The notes: generated by a model not told the origin, from the letters alone. A DNA stretch of 41,910 bases from Mollicutes bacterium (GCA_004552445.1 SFOJ01000017.1:1-41910); one strand, 5' to 3'; counted from the first letter of the stretch, positions 17,412-24,990 are shown. Numbers and translations are program-made.

Positions 17412-17675
17412 CTATTTAAGAATTATTATTGTTTCTCCATCATTAAATATATTTAATTTGTATTCTAGTACTCTTCTATCGGTTTTTAAATATTCATGTG
17501 TTGCTTGCCTTAGAATTCCTTCACCTTTTCCATGAACCACTATTAGTTTCTTTGTACCTATTTTTGATTCATTATCTATGAAGTTTTTTATCATTGCTAC
17601 TCCACCATATCTATCAAAACCATGTATATCTAATGAAGGCGTATTATATAAGAATGGATCTATCCTTTTTATCAT
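17412..17675 (-). CDS. Stand-alone Smr-domain protein
   Basis: An 87-residue protein that is little more than an Smr domain: the LDIHG motif (SLDIHGFDRYGG), the VVHGKGEGILRQATHEYL core with the typical HGxGxGxLR, and a C-terminal GETIIILK strand. Smr domains, for example at the end of MutS2, cleave nucleic acids, and in the ribosome-rescue factor MutS2 act on collided ribosomes. Here the domain is not fused to MutS2. The frame opens at 17696, but the ATG at 17673-17675 follows AGAGG at 8 nt and is preferred. Its own promoter precedes it and rsmE follows 9 nt downstream, so translation quality control or RNA processing is a fair guess. Confidence 0.8.
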   Translation of the reverse strand: MIKRIDPFLYNTPSLDIHGFDRYGGVAMIKNFIDNESKIGTKKLIVVHGKGEGILRQATHEYLKTDRRVLEYKLNIFNDGETIIILK

Positions 17676-17700
17676 TTTATTTTCCTCTTTTTTCATATAT

Positions 17701-17729
17701 ATTATAAAGCAATTGTTTATTAATTACAA
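17701..17729 (-). promoter_or_regulatory. Promoter of the smr-rsmE-mtaB transcript
   Basis: On the minus strand TTGTAA (17724-17729), a 17-nt spacer and TATAAT (17701-17706). It lies directly behind the rplT terminator, which makes it a clear transcription-unit boundary. Confidence 0.65.
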
Positions 17730-17731
17730 TT

Positions 17732-17758
17732 AAAAAAACATCCTTAACGGACGCTTTT
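17732..17758 (-). terminator. Terminator of the infC-rpmI-rplT operon
   Basis: A 6-bp stem (GCGTCC against GGATGT with two G-U pairs), 5-nt loop, and seven Ts on the minus strand, 20 nt after the rplT stop. Confidence 0.65.
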
Positions 17759-17778
17759 ATTTAATTATCTTAAGTAAA

Positions 17779-18312
17779 TTACTTATTTAAAGCATCTACT
17801 AAATCAGCTTTTTTCATTGAAGAAGTAACTTCGATTCCTTTTTCAGCACAAGCAGCTTTTAATTCAGCTACTGTTAACTTAGAATAATCTGTTTTAGCTT
17901 CTATAGTTTTTTCAACTTTTGCTTCTACTTCTTTAGCTTCTTTTTTTGGAGCTTTACCTTCTAAAGCTTCTTTAGAAAGTTTTACTAATTTAGTGAATTC
18001 TTCTGGAGCGAATATAGCAAGTTCACTTAACATTTTTCTATTGATTTCGATATTAGCTTTCTTAAGTCCATTAATGAATTTAGAATATACTATATCGTTA
18101 GCTCTACAAGCAGCGTTAATTCTTGTTATCCATAATTTTCTGAAGTCATTAGCTCTTTTCTTTCTATCATTAAAGCTATAAGCTCCGCTATGGAATAATT
18201 GTTCTTGAGCAGTCTTGTATAGTCTATGCTTACTTCCAAAATATCCTTTAGCTCTTTTTAATACTTTTCTTCTTCTATTTTTAGAAACATTTCCGCCTTT
18301 AACTCTTGCCAT
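17779..18312 (-). CDS. rplT: 50S ribosomal protein L20 with a SAP/HeH-like C-terminal extension
   Basis: The first 117 residues are a normal L20 (ARVKGGNVSKNRRRKVLKRA, then KANIEINRKMLSELAIFAPEEF), which binds 23S rRNA early in 50S assembly and represses its operon through the leader RNA. The protein continues for about 60 residues, whereas L20 usually ends near 117-120. The extra part is an acidic/basic linker (KKEAKEVEAKVEKT) and a compact helix-extended-helix motif, KLTVAELKAACAEKG then MKKADLVDALNK, that resembles SAP/HeH/Rho_N nucleic-acid-binding motifs. The start follows a GGAGGGG site. It is the last gene of infC-rpmI-rplT. The ribosomal role is secure; the role of the tail is unknown. 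Confidence 0.95.
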   Translation of the reverse strand: MARVKGGNVSKNRRRKVLKRAKGYFGSKHRLYKTAQEQLFHSGAYSFNDRKKRANDFRKLWITRINAACRANDIVYSKFINGLKKANIEINRKMLSELAIFAPEEFTKLVKLSKEALEGKAPKKEAKEVEAKVEKTIEAKTDYSKLTVAELKAACAEKGIEVTSSMKKADLVDALNK

Positions 18313-18325
18313 TTATAACCCCTCC

Positions 18326-18517
18326 TTACTTAACAAGTCCTCTATATCTTTTAGCATCTCCGCTACTTAATACAGAACCCTTTCTTGATTTTCTATTGAA
18401 ATCTGTTGATTTCTTTCCACTATTGTGATTAGCTCCTACATGTCCTATTTTTGTTGAACCAGAGTTTCTTACTTTGATTTTTTTACTGATTCCACCGTGT
18501 GATTTCATCTTTGGCAT
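18326..18517 (-). CDS. rpmI: 50S ribosomal protein L35
   Basis: A complete 63-residue, strongly basic L35 (PKMKSHGGISKKIKVRNSG, ending GDAKRYRGLVK), within the normal range of 62-66. The HGGISKKIK and HVGANHNSGKKS segments correspond to the conserved rRNA-contacting loops. It lies between infC and rplT, the universal order, with AAAGGAAG as ribosome-binding site and is co-regulated by the leader upstream of infC. Confidence 0.96.
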   Translation of the reverse strand: MPKMKSHGGISKKIKVRNSGSTKIGHVGANHNSGKKSTDFNRKSRKGSVLSSGDAKRYRGLVK

Positions 18518-18533
18518 ATTTAATTCTTCCTTT

Positions 18534-19055
18534 CTATTTTTTTGGTGTTAAGAATAGTTGCATACTTCTACCTTCCATTTTTGGCATTTGTTCTATGTCT
18601 GCAACATCATTTAATCTTTCTGCAAACTTCATTATTACGTCGCGTCCTAATTCTGGATGAGCCATTTGTCTTCCTTTGAATCTTACTGCAACCTTAATCT
18701 TATGACCTTTTTCAATATATGCTTTCGCATTTCTTAATTTTGTTTCAAAATCTCCAACATCTATAGTTACGCTTAAACGATACTCTTTAGTTTCAAGATT
18801 TTGTTCTCTTTGCTTTTTCTTAGCTTCCTTTTCTCTTTTTTGTTTTTCATAACGATACTTATTATAATCAATTATCTTACAAACTGGATTTTTAGGATCA
18901 TTATTTAATAAAACTAAATCAAGGCCAGCATATTTAGCAAGTGTCATGGCATCACTAATATTTTTGATGCCCATTTTTTCTCCATTAGGTCCAATTACCA
19001 TAACGTTTTGAAAAGTTATTTGTTCATTGATTTGAACTTCGTTTTGCTTAGCTAT
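18534..19055 (-). CDS. infC: Translation initiation factor IF-3 (apparent ATA start)
   Basis: About 174 residues, the normal IF-3 length. The N-domain starts NEVQINEQI and has the GEKMGIKNISDAMTLAKYAGLDLVLL block; a lysine-rich linker leads to the C-domain (KVAVRFKGRQMAHPELGRD). IF-3 checks the initiator codon and keeps the subunits apart. The start is unusual. GGAGG (19064-19068) lies 8 nt before ATA at 19053-19055, which gives the expected N-terminus AKQNEVQINEQI. The in-frame ATG at 19070 and GTG at 19064 lie inside or before that Shine-Dalgarno and have none of their own. A non-canonical start is a hallmark of infC (ATT in Escherichia coli), where it allows autoregulation by IF-3. Confidence 0.9.
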   Translation of the reverse strand: MAKQNEVQINEQITFQNVMVIGPNGEKMGIKNISDAMTLAKYAGLDLVLLNNDPKNPVCKIIDYNKYRYEKQKREKEAKKKQREQNLETKEYRLSVTIDVGDFETKLRNAKAYIEKGHKIKVAVRFKGRQMAHPELGRDVIMKFAERLNDVADIEQMPKMEGRSMQLFLTPKK

Positions 19056-19070
19056 TGCTAACACCTCCAT

Positions 19071-19195
19071 ATTATTATTTGAAAAAAAGTGGACATGAGA
19101 GTCCACTTTAAAAAACGTATTCTTACAAATAAGCTTTTGTACCAATGTATCTTTACATCTGGTGAAGAGTGGCTCTCTTTCTTTCTTTTTCAACA
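19071..19195 (-). promoter_or_regulatory. L20-type leader with attenuator upstream of infC
   Basis: The roughly 125-nt leader between promoter and infC ends in a terminator hairpin: stem AAAGTGGAC/GTCCACTTT with a 6-nt loop and seven Ts (19082-19109). An upstream segment (GAGAGCCACT on the minus strand, 19168-19177) can pair with AGTGGaCTCTC of the terminator's 5' side and loop, forming an antiterminator with one bulged base. This is the layout of the L20 leader described for Bacillus subtilis, where L20 binds the antiterminator and promotes termination. Pairings were found by eye; no covariation was tested. Confidence 0.75.
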
Positions 19196-19201
19196 ATGTT
19201 G

Positions 19202-19230
19202 ATTATATATTAATATTATTATTTTGTCAA
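19202..19230 (-). promoter_or_regulatory. Consensus promoter of infC-rpmI-rplT
   Basis: A perfect TTGACA (19225-19230), 17-nt spacer and perfect TATAAT (19202-19207) on the minus strand, the strongest promoter in the window. Confidence 0.9.
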
Positions 19231-19302
19231 GAAATTATTATTATTTTATGATATTTAAAATATAAAATACATTATTTTAATTATAATAAAGAGATTTTTA
19301 AT

Positions 19303-19325
19303 AAAAAAGCACCATAAAGGTGCTT
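19303..19325 (-). terminator. Terminator downstream of the first proS
   Basis: Stem AAGCACC/GGTGCTT with loop TTTAT followed by a T-rich tail on the minus strand. It lies about 120 nt after the proS stop; I see no gene in that intervening stretch (19326-19445). Confidence 0.75.
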
Positions 19326-19445
19326 ATTAACTTCGTTATCGTTATCAGTTTTTAGTCTATACTTACCACCTACCTTATATATCAATTATATTAGTCTATT
19401 GTGAAAATTAGGTGTAATTAGCATTAAAACTTTATGATTTTACAA

Positions 19446-20867
19446 TTAATATTGTATACCCCAGACAACTTTATGTTTTGCTTTTTTACCACATACTACA
19501 CATACTTCATTTTCGTAATCTTTTGTTTCAACTATACATCTTGATTTAGTACCTTTAATTTCTTTCATTTTTAGTTCACATTCTAAATCTCCACACCAGT
19601 GAGCATTTACGAATCCTGGATTTGTATTCATTATTTCTTCTACATCTTTTAATGATTTTGCCTCGTATGTTCTATTTTTGGTATTTTCTAATGCTTTATT
19701 ATAAAGATTATCTTGTATATCATTTAATAGTTTTTGTACATTTTCCAGTACATTATCAACATTCACTAATTTTTTCTCACTTGTGTCTCTTCTTACTAAT
19801 GTTACTTTATTATTTTCTAAGTCTCTTGGCCCTACTTCTATTCTAACAGGTATTCCATTTACTTCTGCTTCCGCAAATTTAAATCCTGCACTCTTATCAG
19901 TTTTATCTATGTATGAAACAATATCATTTTTCTTTAATTCATTGCTTAATTCTTCACACACTTCTAGAAGTTCATCAGTCATTTTAATTGGAACAATACA
20001 TACTTGTTTTGGTGCTATTTTTGGAGGCAATACTAATCCTTTATCATCTCCATGAACCATTATAAGTGCACCTATCATTCTTGTAGTAGATCCCCATGAA
20101 GTTTGATAGCAGTATTCAAATTTATTATCTTTATTTACAAATTTAACATCATATGCTTTCGCAAATTTTTGTCCAAAATAATGGCTTGTTGCTGATTGAA
20201 GACATACTCCATTTTGCATCATTGCTTCTACTGTAAGAGTGTATTCAGCACCTGCAAATTTTTCTTTTTCAGTTTTTCTTCCAACTACTACTGGTATAGC
20301 TAAATATTCTTCAAAGAATCTTTTATATGTATCTAACATTCTATTAGTTTCTTCCATAGCTTCTTTTTCAGTTGCATGAACTGTATGTCCTTCTTGCCAT
20401 AAGAATTCTCTGCTTCTCAAGAATGGTCTTGTTTCTTTTTCCCATCTAATTACATTGCACCATTGATTGTATAGTTTTGGTAAATCTTTATATGTTTTTA
20501 CTATATTTTTATAATAATCACAAAATAATGATTCACTAGTAGGTCGGAACGCTAATCTTTCTTCTAATTTATTACTTCCACCTTCTGTTACCCATGCTAC
20601 TTCTGGTGCAAAACCTTCTACAAGTTCGCCTTCTTTTTTTAGTAAATTTTCTGGTATCATAACTGGTAAGTATACATTTTGATGTCCTAATTCTTTAAAC
20701 ATCTTATCCATTACTTTTTGAATATTTTCCCATATGGCATAACCATTAGGTTCAAATATTATAAACCCTTTTACATTTGAATATTCTGCTAAATGAGCAG
20801 CTTTTACTACATCAGTATACCATGATGCGAAGTCTTTATTTCTTTCAGTTATTTTTTCATTTTTCAT
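19446..20867 (-). CDS. proS: Prolyl-tRNA synthetase, archaeal/eukaryotic-like (type 3)
   Basis: A 473-residue class II synthetase of the short ProRS type without the INS editing domain. Motif 2 is visible in VIRWEKETRPFLRSREFLWQEGH, preceded by RPTSESLF. Motif 3 lies around SWGSTTRMIGALIMVHGDD, where the last part (MVHGDDKGLVLPPKIAPKQ) is diagnostic of the archaeal/eukaryotic-like group. The C-terminal domain has a Cys cluster (GDLECE, SRCIVE, VCVVCGKK) that resembles the group's zinc-binding end. It charges tRNA-Pro with proline. A T-box with a proline specifier codon precedes it, so it is induced when tRNA-Pro is uncharged. A second, bacterial-type proS lies at 35947-37662. Confidence 0.95.
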   Translation of the reverse strand: MKNEKITERNKDFASWYTDVVKAAHLAEYSNVKGFIIFEPNGYAIWENIQKVMDKMFKELGHQNVYLPVMIPENLLKKEGELVEGFAPEVAWVTEGGSNKLEERLAFRPTSESLFCDYYKNIVKTYKDLPKLYNQWCNVIRWEKETRPFLRSREFLWQEGHTVHATEKEAMEETNRMLDTYKRFFEEYLAIPVVVGRKTEKEKFAGAEYTLTVEAMMQNGVCLQSATSHYFGQKFAKAYDVKFVNKDNKFEYCYQTSWGSTTRMIGALIMVHGDDKGLVLPPKIAPKQVCIVPIKMTDELLEVCEELSNELKKNDIVSYIDKTDKSAGFKFAEAEVNGIPVRIEVGPRDLENNKVTLVRRDTSEKKLVNVDNVLENVQKLLNDIQDNLYNKALENTKNRTYEAKSLKDVEEIMNTNPGFVNAHWCGDLECELKMKEIKGTKSRCIVETKDYENEVCVVCGKKAKHKVVWGIQY

Positions 20868-20884
20868 TTCATTCCTCCCTAAAA

Positions 20885-21075
20885 TAAAAAAGATGGTAAC
20901 TAAGGAGTCTATAAGACGGTACCATCCTTTATTTATCTTTCTTTTTTTAACGACTTTTTAGGCCGATTTTGCATATATTAGAGGTAGGAGTAATTAAATA
21001 TATTATCTAGTTTTCACTATCCTAGAATCACTGTAAAAAGGGATTTAATAACATTCCTCTTGCAAATTCATGAAA
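20885..21075 (-). promoter_or_regulatory. T-box riboswitch (proline) controlling the first proS
   Basis: The leader contains the T-box core TGGTACCGTC (on the minus strand at about 20914-20924) inside AAAGGATGGTACCGTC. A terminator follows, formed by GATGGTA and TACCATC plus six Ts (20887-20926). Upstream, a stem I is closed by AGAGG and CCTCT. On its 3' side the sequence CTCCTAC offers CCT (20986-20988) followed by A, a proline specifier that matches the controlled gene. Uncharged tRNA-Pro would pair with the specifier and with the T-box bulge to allow read-through. The specifier position is by eye. Confidence 0.88.
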
Positions 21076-21077
21076 AG

Positions 21078-21106
21078 ATTATAACATAATTTAATATAAT
21101 AATCAA
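21078..21106 (-). promoter_or_regulatory. Promoter of the T-box/proS transcript
   Basis: TTGATT (21101-21106), 17-nt spacer and TATAAT (21078-21083) on the minus strand, placed just upstream of the T-box stem I. Confidence 0.75.
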
Positions 21107-21226
21107 TTATTTTGTTTACACATTATATGTAAAATTTTAAAAAAACTCTTTTAAATCCTTAAAGTTAGCTTTCATATATGTTATATTAATTTAACCTGCT
21201 CTTTTTCAGGTAGAAAGGATGATAAT

Positions 21227-22105
21227 ATGAAATATCTTGATAAACTAGTCCTATATTTATCAAATTTTACTTCTCTAAGTAACAAATATATCTTGTCAAT
21301 ATGTCAATCATTGATAGTGGTATTTATAATAAAAATGCTTGCTAAAACTTTTGAAATATTGAATAATAAGTTTAATACTGATGATAAGAATAAATATATT
21401 CTTAATAAAAGAGTTAAATTAATATGTAGTATTATCATTATTTTTTGTTTGATTTTAGTATGGCAAGATTACTTTAAAGATTTTTTAACTTTAATTAGTG
21501 TTGTTAGTGCTGCTTTAACTTTGGCAGTAAGAGATATTGTTGTAAACTTTTTTTCTGGTATTTATATTAAGGTTGCTAAACCTTTTAGAGTTGAAGATAG
21601 AATATCGATTGGTAACTATATTGGTGATGTTATAAATATTAGTATTTTATCTTTCGAGATATTAGAAGTAAGAGGAGAAGAAAACGCAGAACAAAGTACC
21701 GGTATTATTATTCAAGTTCCTGCTTCTAAAATATTTACTGAATATTTAAAAAATTATTCTAAAGCATTTAAATATGTCTGGAAGGAAATGTCTATAAAGG
21801 TTCCTATTGATAATAATGTTCCTAAAGTTAAAAAAGAGTTATATAGAATTATTAGAAGTAACCAAACTGTTTCATCAATACCAAATAAAATGGAAAAACA
21901 ACTAGATAACGCTGCTGGAGAATATAGAATTTACTATAATAAACTAGAACCAATTATTTATACTGAAATAATCGATGACTATGTTTTACTTACTATTAGA
22001 TTTTTAGTACATCCAAAAAAAGTTCGTAATGTTGAAAATGAAATATGGAATCAAGTACTTAATTCTGTTAACAATGGTAAAATCAAGTTGTATTCTGCAG
22101 AATAA
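21227..22105 (+). CDS. mscS: Small-conductance mechanosensitive channel, MscS family
   Basis: A 292-residue MscS-type channel, the size of the simple E. coli MscS/YkuT group. Helices near residues 22-40 and 66-85 are followed by the pore helix with the small-residue pattern SVVSAALTLAVRDIVVNFFSG and then KPFRVEDRISIG, which opens the cytoplasmic beta domain. The remainder forms the vestibule. The channel opens under membrane tension and releases osmolytes after hypo-osmotic shock. The ATG follows AAAGGATG. A weak TTAAAG/TATATT pair (17-nt gap) and a small CCTG..CAGG hairpin lie in the leader. It is divergent from the proS T-box. Confidence 0.9.
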   Translation: MKYLDKLVLYLSNFTSLSNKYILSICQSLIVVFIIKMLAKTFEILNNKFNTDDKNKYILNKRVKLICSIIIIFCLILVWQDYFKDFLTLISVVSAALTLAVRDIVVNFFSGIYIKVAKPFRVEDRISIGNYIGDVINISILSFEILEVRGEENAEQSTGIIIQVPASKIFTEYLKNYSKAFKYVWKEMSIKVPIDNNVPKVKKELYRIIRSNQTVSSIPNKMEKQLDNAAGEYRIYYNKLEPIIYTEIIDDYVLLTIRFLVHPKKVRNVENEIWNQVLNSVNNGKIKLYSAE

Positions 22106-22107
22106 AA

Positions 22108-22130
22108 AAATATTGCTTTTTGCAATATTT
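22108..22130. terminator. Bidirectional terminator between mscS and ytxH
   Basis: Stem AAATATTGC/GCAATATTT, 5-nt T loop, with A tract before and T tract after; serves both convergent genes. Confidence 0.8.
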
Positions 22131-22139
22131 TTATTTTAC

Positions 22140-22571
22140 TTATTTATTTTTTTTGGAAGTTTTTTCGTCTTCTTCTAATTTAGTTTGTATTTCTTTAACA
22201 ACTTTTAACGCTTGTTTTCTTACTTCATCAGCTGCCTTTTCTACTACTGGAGTACTTTTTTCAATAGCATATTTATAAAGTTCTTCTGCTTTAGCTTTAA
22301 TGTTTTGAGCTTGCTCTAAAGCTAAATTTTTTGCTTTTTCTTTATCTAAATTAGCAAGTTCTGCTTGAAGTGTTTCTGCTTTGAATAATAATTCATCTTT
22401 AACTTCATCTAAATCTACTTCTCTTAATTTATCAAGAAGTTCATCTACTTTCTTTTTTAGTACCTTTCTTGTATTAGTTCCCTTGTCTGGAGCAAATAAC
22501 AAACCTATTCCTGCTCCGATAGCTAATCCACCTATGAATTTTCCGAATCCACCTTTATTTTCTCTACTCAT
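22140..22571 (-). CDS. YtxH domain-containing protein
   Basis: About 143 residues. The N-terminal glycine-rich hydrophobic segment GFGKFIGGLAIGAGIGLLFA followed by PDKGTNTRKVLKKK is the YtxH signature. The remainder is a long amphipathic, lysine/glutamate-rich helical tail. YtxH proteins are membrane-associated and of unclear function; several are general-stress proteins in Bacillus. The frame reaches a TTG at 22580, with ATGs at 22577 and 22571. The last has GAAGG 9 nt upstream and is preferred, but the middle ATG remains possible. It overlaps the end of the DUF948-like gene, so the two are coupled. Confidence 0.78.
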   Translation of the reverse strand: MSRENKGGFGKFIGGLAIGAGIGLLFAPDKGTNTRKVLKKKVDELLDKLREVDLDEVKDELLFKAETLQAELANLDKEKAKNLALEQAQNIKAKAEELYKYAIEKSTPVVEKAADEVRKQALKVVKEIQTKLEEDEKTSKKNK

Positions 22572-22860
22572 CGTCATCAACCTTCACTTTCTTTGTATTT
22601 CTTTTTTTAAATATTTTATTAATTGCACCTGATACGAAATTTATAATTGTATCGCTTACCATTGATACTCGATCAGTTGCAAAGTCTATGATATTAAATA
22701 GCTTATCTAATGATTTTGCTTTATCTGATATATCTTCTAGAATATCATCTACTTTATTCATCGTAAGTATTAATCTAATGCCAATAATTATTGCTACTAC
22801 TAATAATACAATTAATAATAAATATATTACTATAGGTAGTGCTTCACTTAGAAATTCCAT
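22564..22860 (-). CDS. Small membrane protein, DUF948-like
   Basis: A 98-residue protein with one N-terminal membrane helix (LPIVIYLLLIVLLVVAIIIG) followed by an amphipathic stretch IRLILTMNKVDDILEDISDK, the pattern of DUF948 proteins that often accompany YtxH in Bacillota. The C-terminus is basic and then acidic (KIFKKRNTKKVKVDDDE). It sits 2 nt from the upstream gene and overlaps ytxH, so all three are one operon. The function is unknown; a membrane scaffold is plausible. Confidence 0.7.
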   Translation of the reverse strand: MEFLSEALPIVIYLLLIVLLVVAIIIGIRLILTMNKVDDILEDISDKAKSLDKLFNIIDFATDRVSMVSDTIINFVSGAINKIFKKRNTKKVKVDDDE

Positions 22861-22862
22861 TT

Positions 22863-23702
22863 TTAATCCTCCTTATCATCATACATTGAATCTATTAAAT
22901 TAAATAGATCGTGTTCTAAAGTACTATTTGTCATTGTTTTATCACTAACTGGTTCATCATCCTCATCATCAAAGTGTTCAAGTTCCATTTTATCTTCTAA
23001 CTCTCCCACTGATATATCTGATGTAGTACTTTCAATTTTACTAATTAAGTCCTCTATTTTATTTGTTTTTTTATCAAGTTCATTTACTGACTCATCTATT
23101 TTATTTACTTCGTTACTGATTGCTTCTGGAGTTAATTTATTCATAGAATTTAGTGTATCTTCTAACTCATCTTCAAGAGTACCATATGCTTTTCTTCTAA
23201 CAGTATCATATGTTGTAGCTGAATCTTTTATCACAATTTTTTCTTCTCTAACCGTTTTAGATACAACTTCATCTTTTTTATAATCTTTGTCTAATATTCC
23301 ATAAATTGGTGAAATAACTGGACTTGGTTTGAAGATTTTTGGCTGTTCTGGTATAGCAGGTTTTTGAACTTCTACTCTTTTAGCTACTTTTGGTTCAGGA
23401 TTTAGAACATTTCTTCTTGGTGGTAACTCTTCATCATCATCAAATTCTGTAAAATTGAATGTTCTTTCACTTCTAAATAATTCTCTTTCGCTAAAATCAT
23501 TATTTGATTTTGGTTCTTCTACGACTCTTTTTATTTCTTCGCGTTTTGGTTCTTCCCTAGTGATTTTTATTTCTTCAACCCTAGGTTTTGCCTCTTCTAC
23601 TTCTTTTTTTACAACTTTATCTACTTTTTTAATTTCTGCTTCTGGTTCGTCTATATATTCTTCATCGTAGAATATATTTTTTAGTTTACTAAAAACTCCC
23701 AC
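22863..23702 (-). CDS. Acidic, largely disordered protein with an SPVISPIYG motif; unknown function
   Basis: A 279-residue soluble protein I cannot name. It opens MGVFSKLKNIFYDEEYI, the amphipathic start also typical of SepF-like division proteins, then has long E/K/P-rich low-complexity stretches. Near residue 130 lies one compact ordered-looking motif, FKPSPVISPIYGILDKDY, which looks like a short binding motif for a partner. A coiled-coil region follows (NEVNKIDESVNELDKKTNKI), and the end is acidic (LFNLIDSMYDDKED). The GTG start at 23700-23702 is supported by AGAGG 7 nt upstream. As first gene of an operon with DUF948-like and YtxH-like membrane proteins it is probably an envelope-associated scaffold (inference). 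Confidence 0.65.
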   Translation of the reverse strand: MGVFSKLKNIFYDEEYIDEPEAEIKKVDKVVKKEVEEAKPRVEEIKITREEPKREEIKRVVEEPKSNNDFSERELFRSERTFNFTEFDDDEELPPRRNVLNPEPKVAKRVEVQKPAIPEQPKIFKPSPVISPIYGILDKDYKKDEVVSKTVREEKIVIKDSATTYDTVRRKAYGTLEDELEDTLNSMNKLTPEAISNEVNKIDESVNELDKKTNKIEDLISKIESTTSDISVGELEDKMELEHFDDEDDEPVSDKTMTNSTLEHDLFNLIDSMYDDKED

Positions 23703-23719
23703 AATCGCACCTCTTTCTT

Positions 23720-24334
23720 CTATTCTTCATTCTCATTTATGTATTCAAGAACATTTTTTATCTCATTTTTCTCTTTAGGTTCTGGAATTTTATATGCTGT
23801 CTCTTTTGATTCTAAATCTTTATCATTTAGCTTCTTTTCTATTACTGTATCATTATATTTTATTGAGTTTAGTATAGTAATTCCTCTTGAAACCGCATAC
23901 TTTATCTCATTTTCTTCTACCTCTACTTCTATTATAGCATAATTATAACATAACTCAACAAAAAATTTATCATTATTTTTTCTTATTCTTAAGTATCCAT
24001 CTTTATTGTTTTTATTGAATTTATAGAAGTAATAATCATCTATTTCTTTTGTTTCTTCACTACCCTTTTTATAGTAATAACTAACTATATCAATATTTAA
24101 ATAATAGATATTATTGTGTGATGTTAATGTTTGATTAAATTCATTGTCTTTAGTAACACTAAATCCAGTTGGTAAATAATATTTAAATCCTTTATTATTT
24201 GTATTATGTAAGTTATTTTCTTCTATTGTTGCATTATTTAATATTTCTTCATAAGAAAGACTATTCATATAGTAAGTTCTTGTACAGCCTGTAAAAAGAA
24301 ATAAACATAATACAATTATAATTTTTTTATACAT
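23720..24334 (-). CDS. Predicted lipoprotein of unknown function
   Basis: A 204-residue protein with a lipoprotein signal peptide: KK, hydrophobic IIIVLCLFLFTG, then the lipobox cysteine in LFTGC (about C17). The mature part is tyrosine- and asparagine-rich with beta-like segments (YYLNIDIVSYYYKKGS, VELCYNYAIIEVEVEENEI) and an acidic helical end. I do not recognise the family. The ATG follows TAGGAGA. It has its own promoter and lies 17 nt upstream of the 23702 start, so it likely heads the transcript that continues into the scaffold/DUF948/YtxH genes. Confidence 0.72.
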   Translation of the reverse strand: MYKKIIIVLCLFLFTGCTRTYYMNSLSYEEILNNATIEENNLHNTNNKGFKYYLPTGFSVTKDNEFNQTLTSHNNIYYLNIDIVSYYYKKGSEETKEIDDYYFYKFNKNNKDGYLRIRKNNDKFFVELCYNYAIIEVEVEENEIKYAVSRGITILNSIKYNDTVIEKKLNDKDLESKETAYKIPEPKEKNEIKNVLEYINENEE

Positions 24335-24357
24335 TTCTTATCTCCTACTACATTAAA

Positions 24358-24386
24358 ATTATAGCAAATAATTTATTTTTTAACAA
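24358..24386 (-). promoter_or_regulatory. Promoter of the lipoprotein/YtxH operon
   Basis: TTGTTA (24381-24386, inside the end of trmB), a 17-nt spacer and TATAAT (24358-24363) on the minus strand. Confidence 0.6.
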
Positions 24387-24990
24387 CACTAATATAATTT
24401 ATGTTTTTACCTAAACTAATGAATTTATCTTCGTATTCAGTTCTTATAGTATCTAAATAATTAGTGTCTGTTTTTACTATATCGTATCCATTTTCTATGA
24501 ATGATTCACATGAATAATCATATAAATCATCATTATCTGTTTTCATTTCAATGTGTTTTTCATTTTTAAATAAATTTTCATATTTATTTAAAAATATACT
24601 TGATGTTAATCTCCTTTTAGCATGTCTTTTTTTTGGCCATGGATCACTAAAATTCAAATATATTTTATCTATTTCATGATCAAATACTTCTTCTATTCCA
24701 AGTGCATCTATACAAATTAATTTAAGGTTATTTATTTCTAGTTCTTCTAATTTCTTTACTGCACTTACTAAAGGGCTATCATATTTTTCAATGCCTATAT
24801 AATTTATATTTGGATTTTGTATTGCTTTTTCAATTATGAATTTTCCTTTTCCCATTCCTATTTCTACTTCTATATTATTATCATTATTAAACACTTTATT
24901 CCAATTACCTTTGTTTTCTCTTGGACTCTTTACTAAATATTTAGATTTTGATATTATTTCTTCTGCATTTTTTATATGTTTTAATCTCAA
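24373..24990 (-). CDS. trmB: tRNA (guanine46-N7)-methyltransferase TrmB
   Basis: A SAM-dependent methyltransferase of about 205 residues that makes m7G46 in tRNA variable loops. Motif I is IEVEIGMGKGKFI, followed by YIGIEKYDSPLVSAVKKL and the TrmB-specific LNFSDPWPKKRHAKRRL (substrate loop and catalytic aspartate). The start is best placed at the TTG at 24988-24990, 5 nt after GAGGTGA, giving the family's MRLK opening; the GTG at 24999 overlaps the Shine-Dalgarno itself. It has its own promoter and is divergent from the small coiled-coil gene. Confidence 0.92.
   Translation of the reverse strand: MRLKHIKNAEEIISKSKYLVKSPRENKGNWNKVFNNDNNIEVEIGMGKGKFIIEKAIQNPNINYIGIEKYDSPLVSAVKKLEELEINNLKLICIDALGIEEVFDHEIDKIYLNFSDPWPKKRHAKRRLTSSIFLNKYENLFKNEKHIEMKTDNDDLYDYSCESFIENGYDIVKTDTNYLDTIRTEYEDKFISLGKNINYISVVKK

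Noticed and set aside
19056..19196. N-terminal extension of IF-3 up to 19196 or from the ATG at 19070
   Set aside because: The extension translates the attenuator leader; the ATG lacks a Shine-Dalgarno and overlaps the one that serves ATA.
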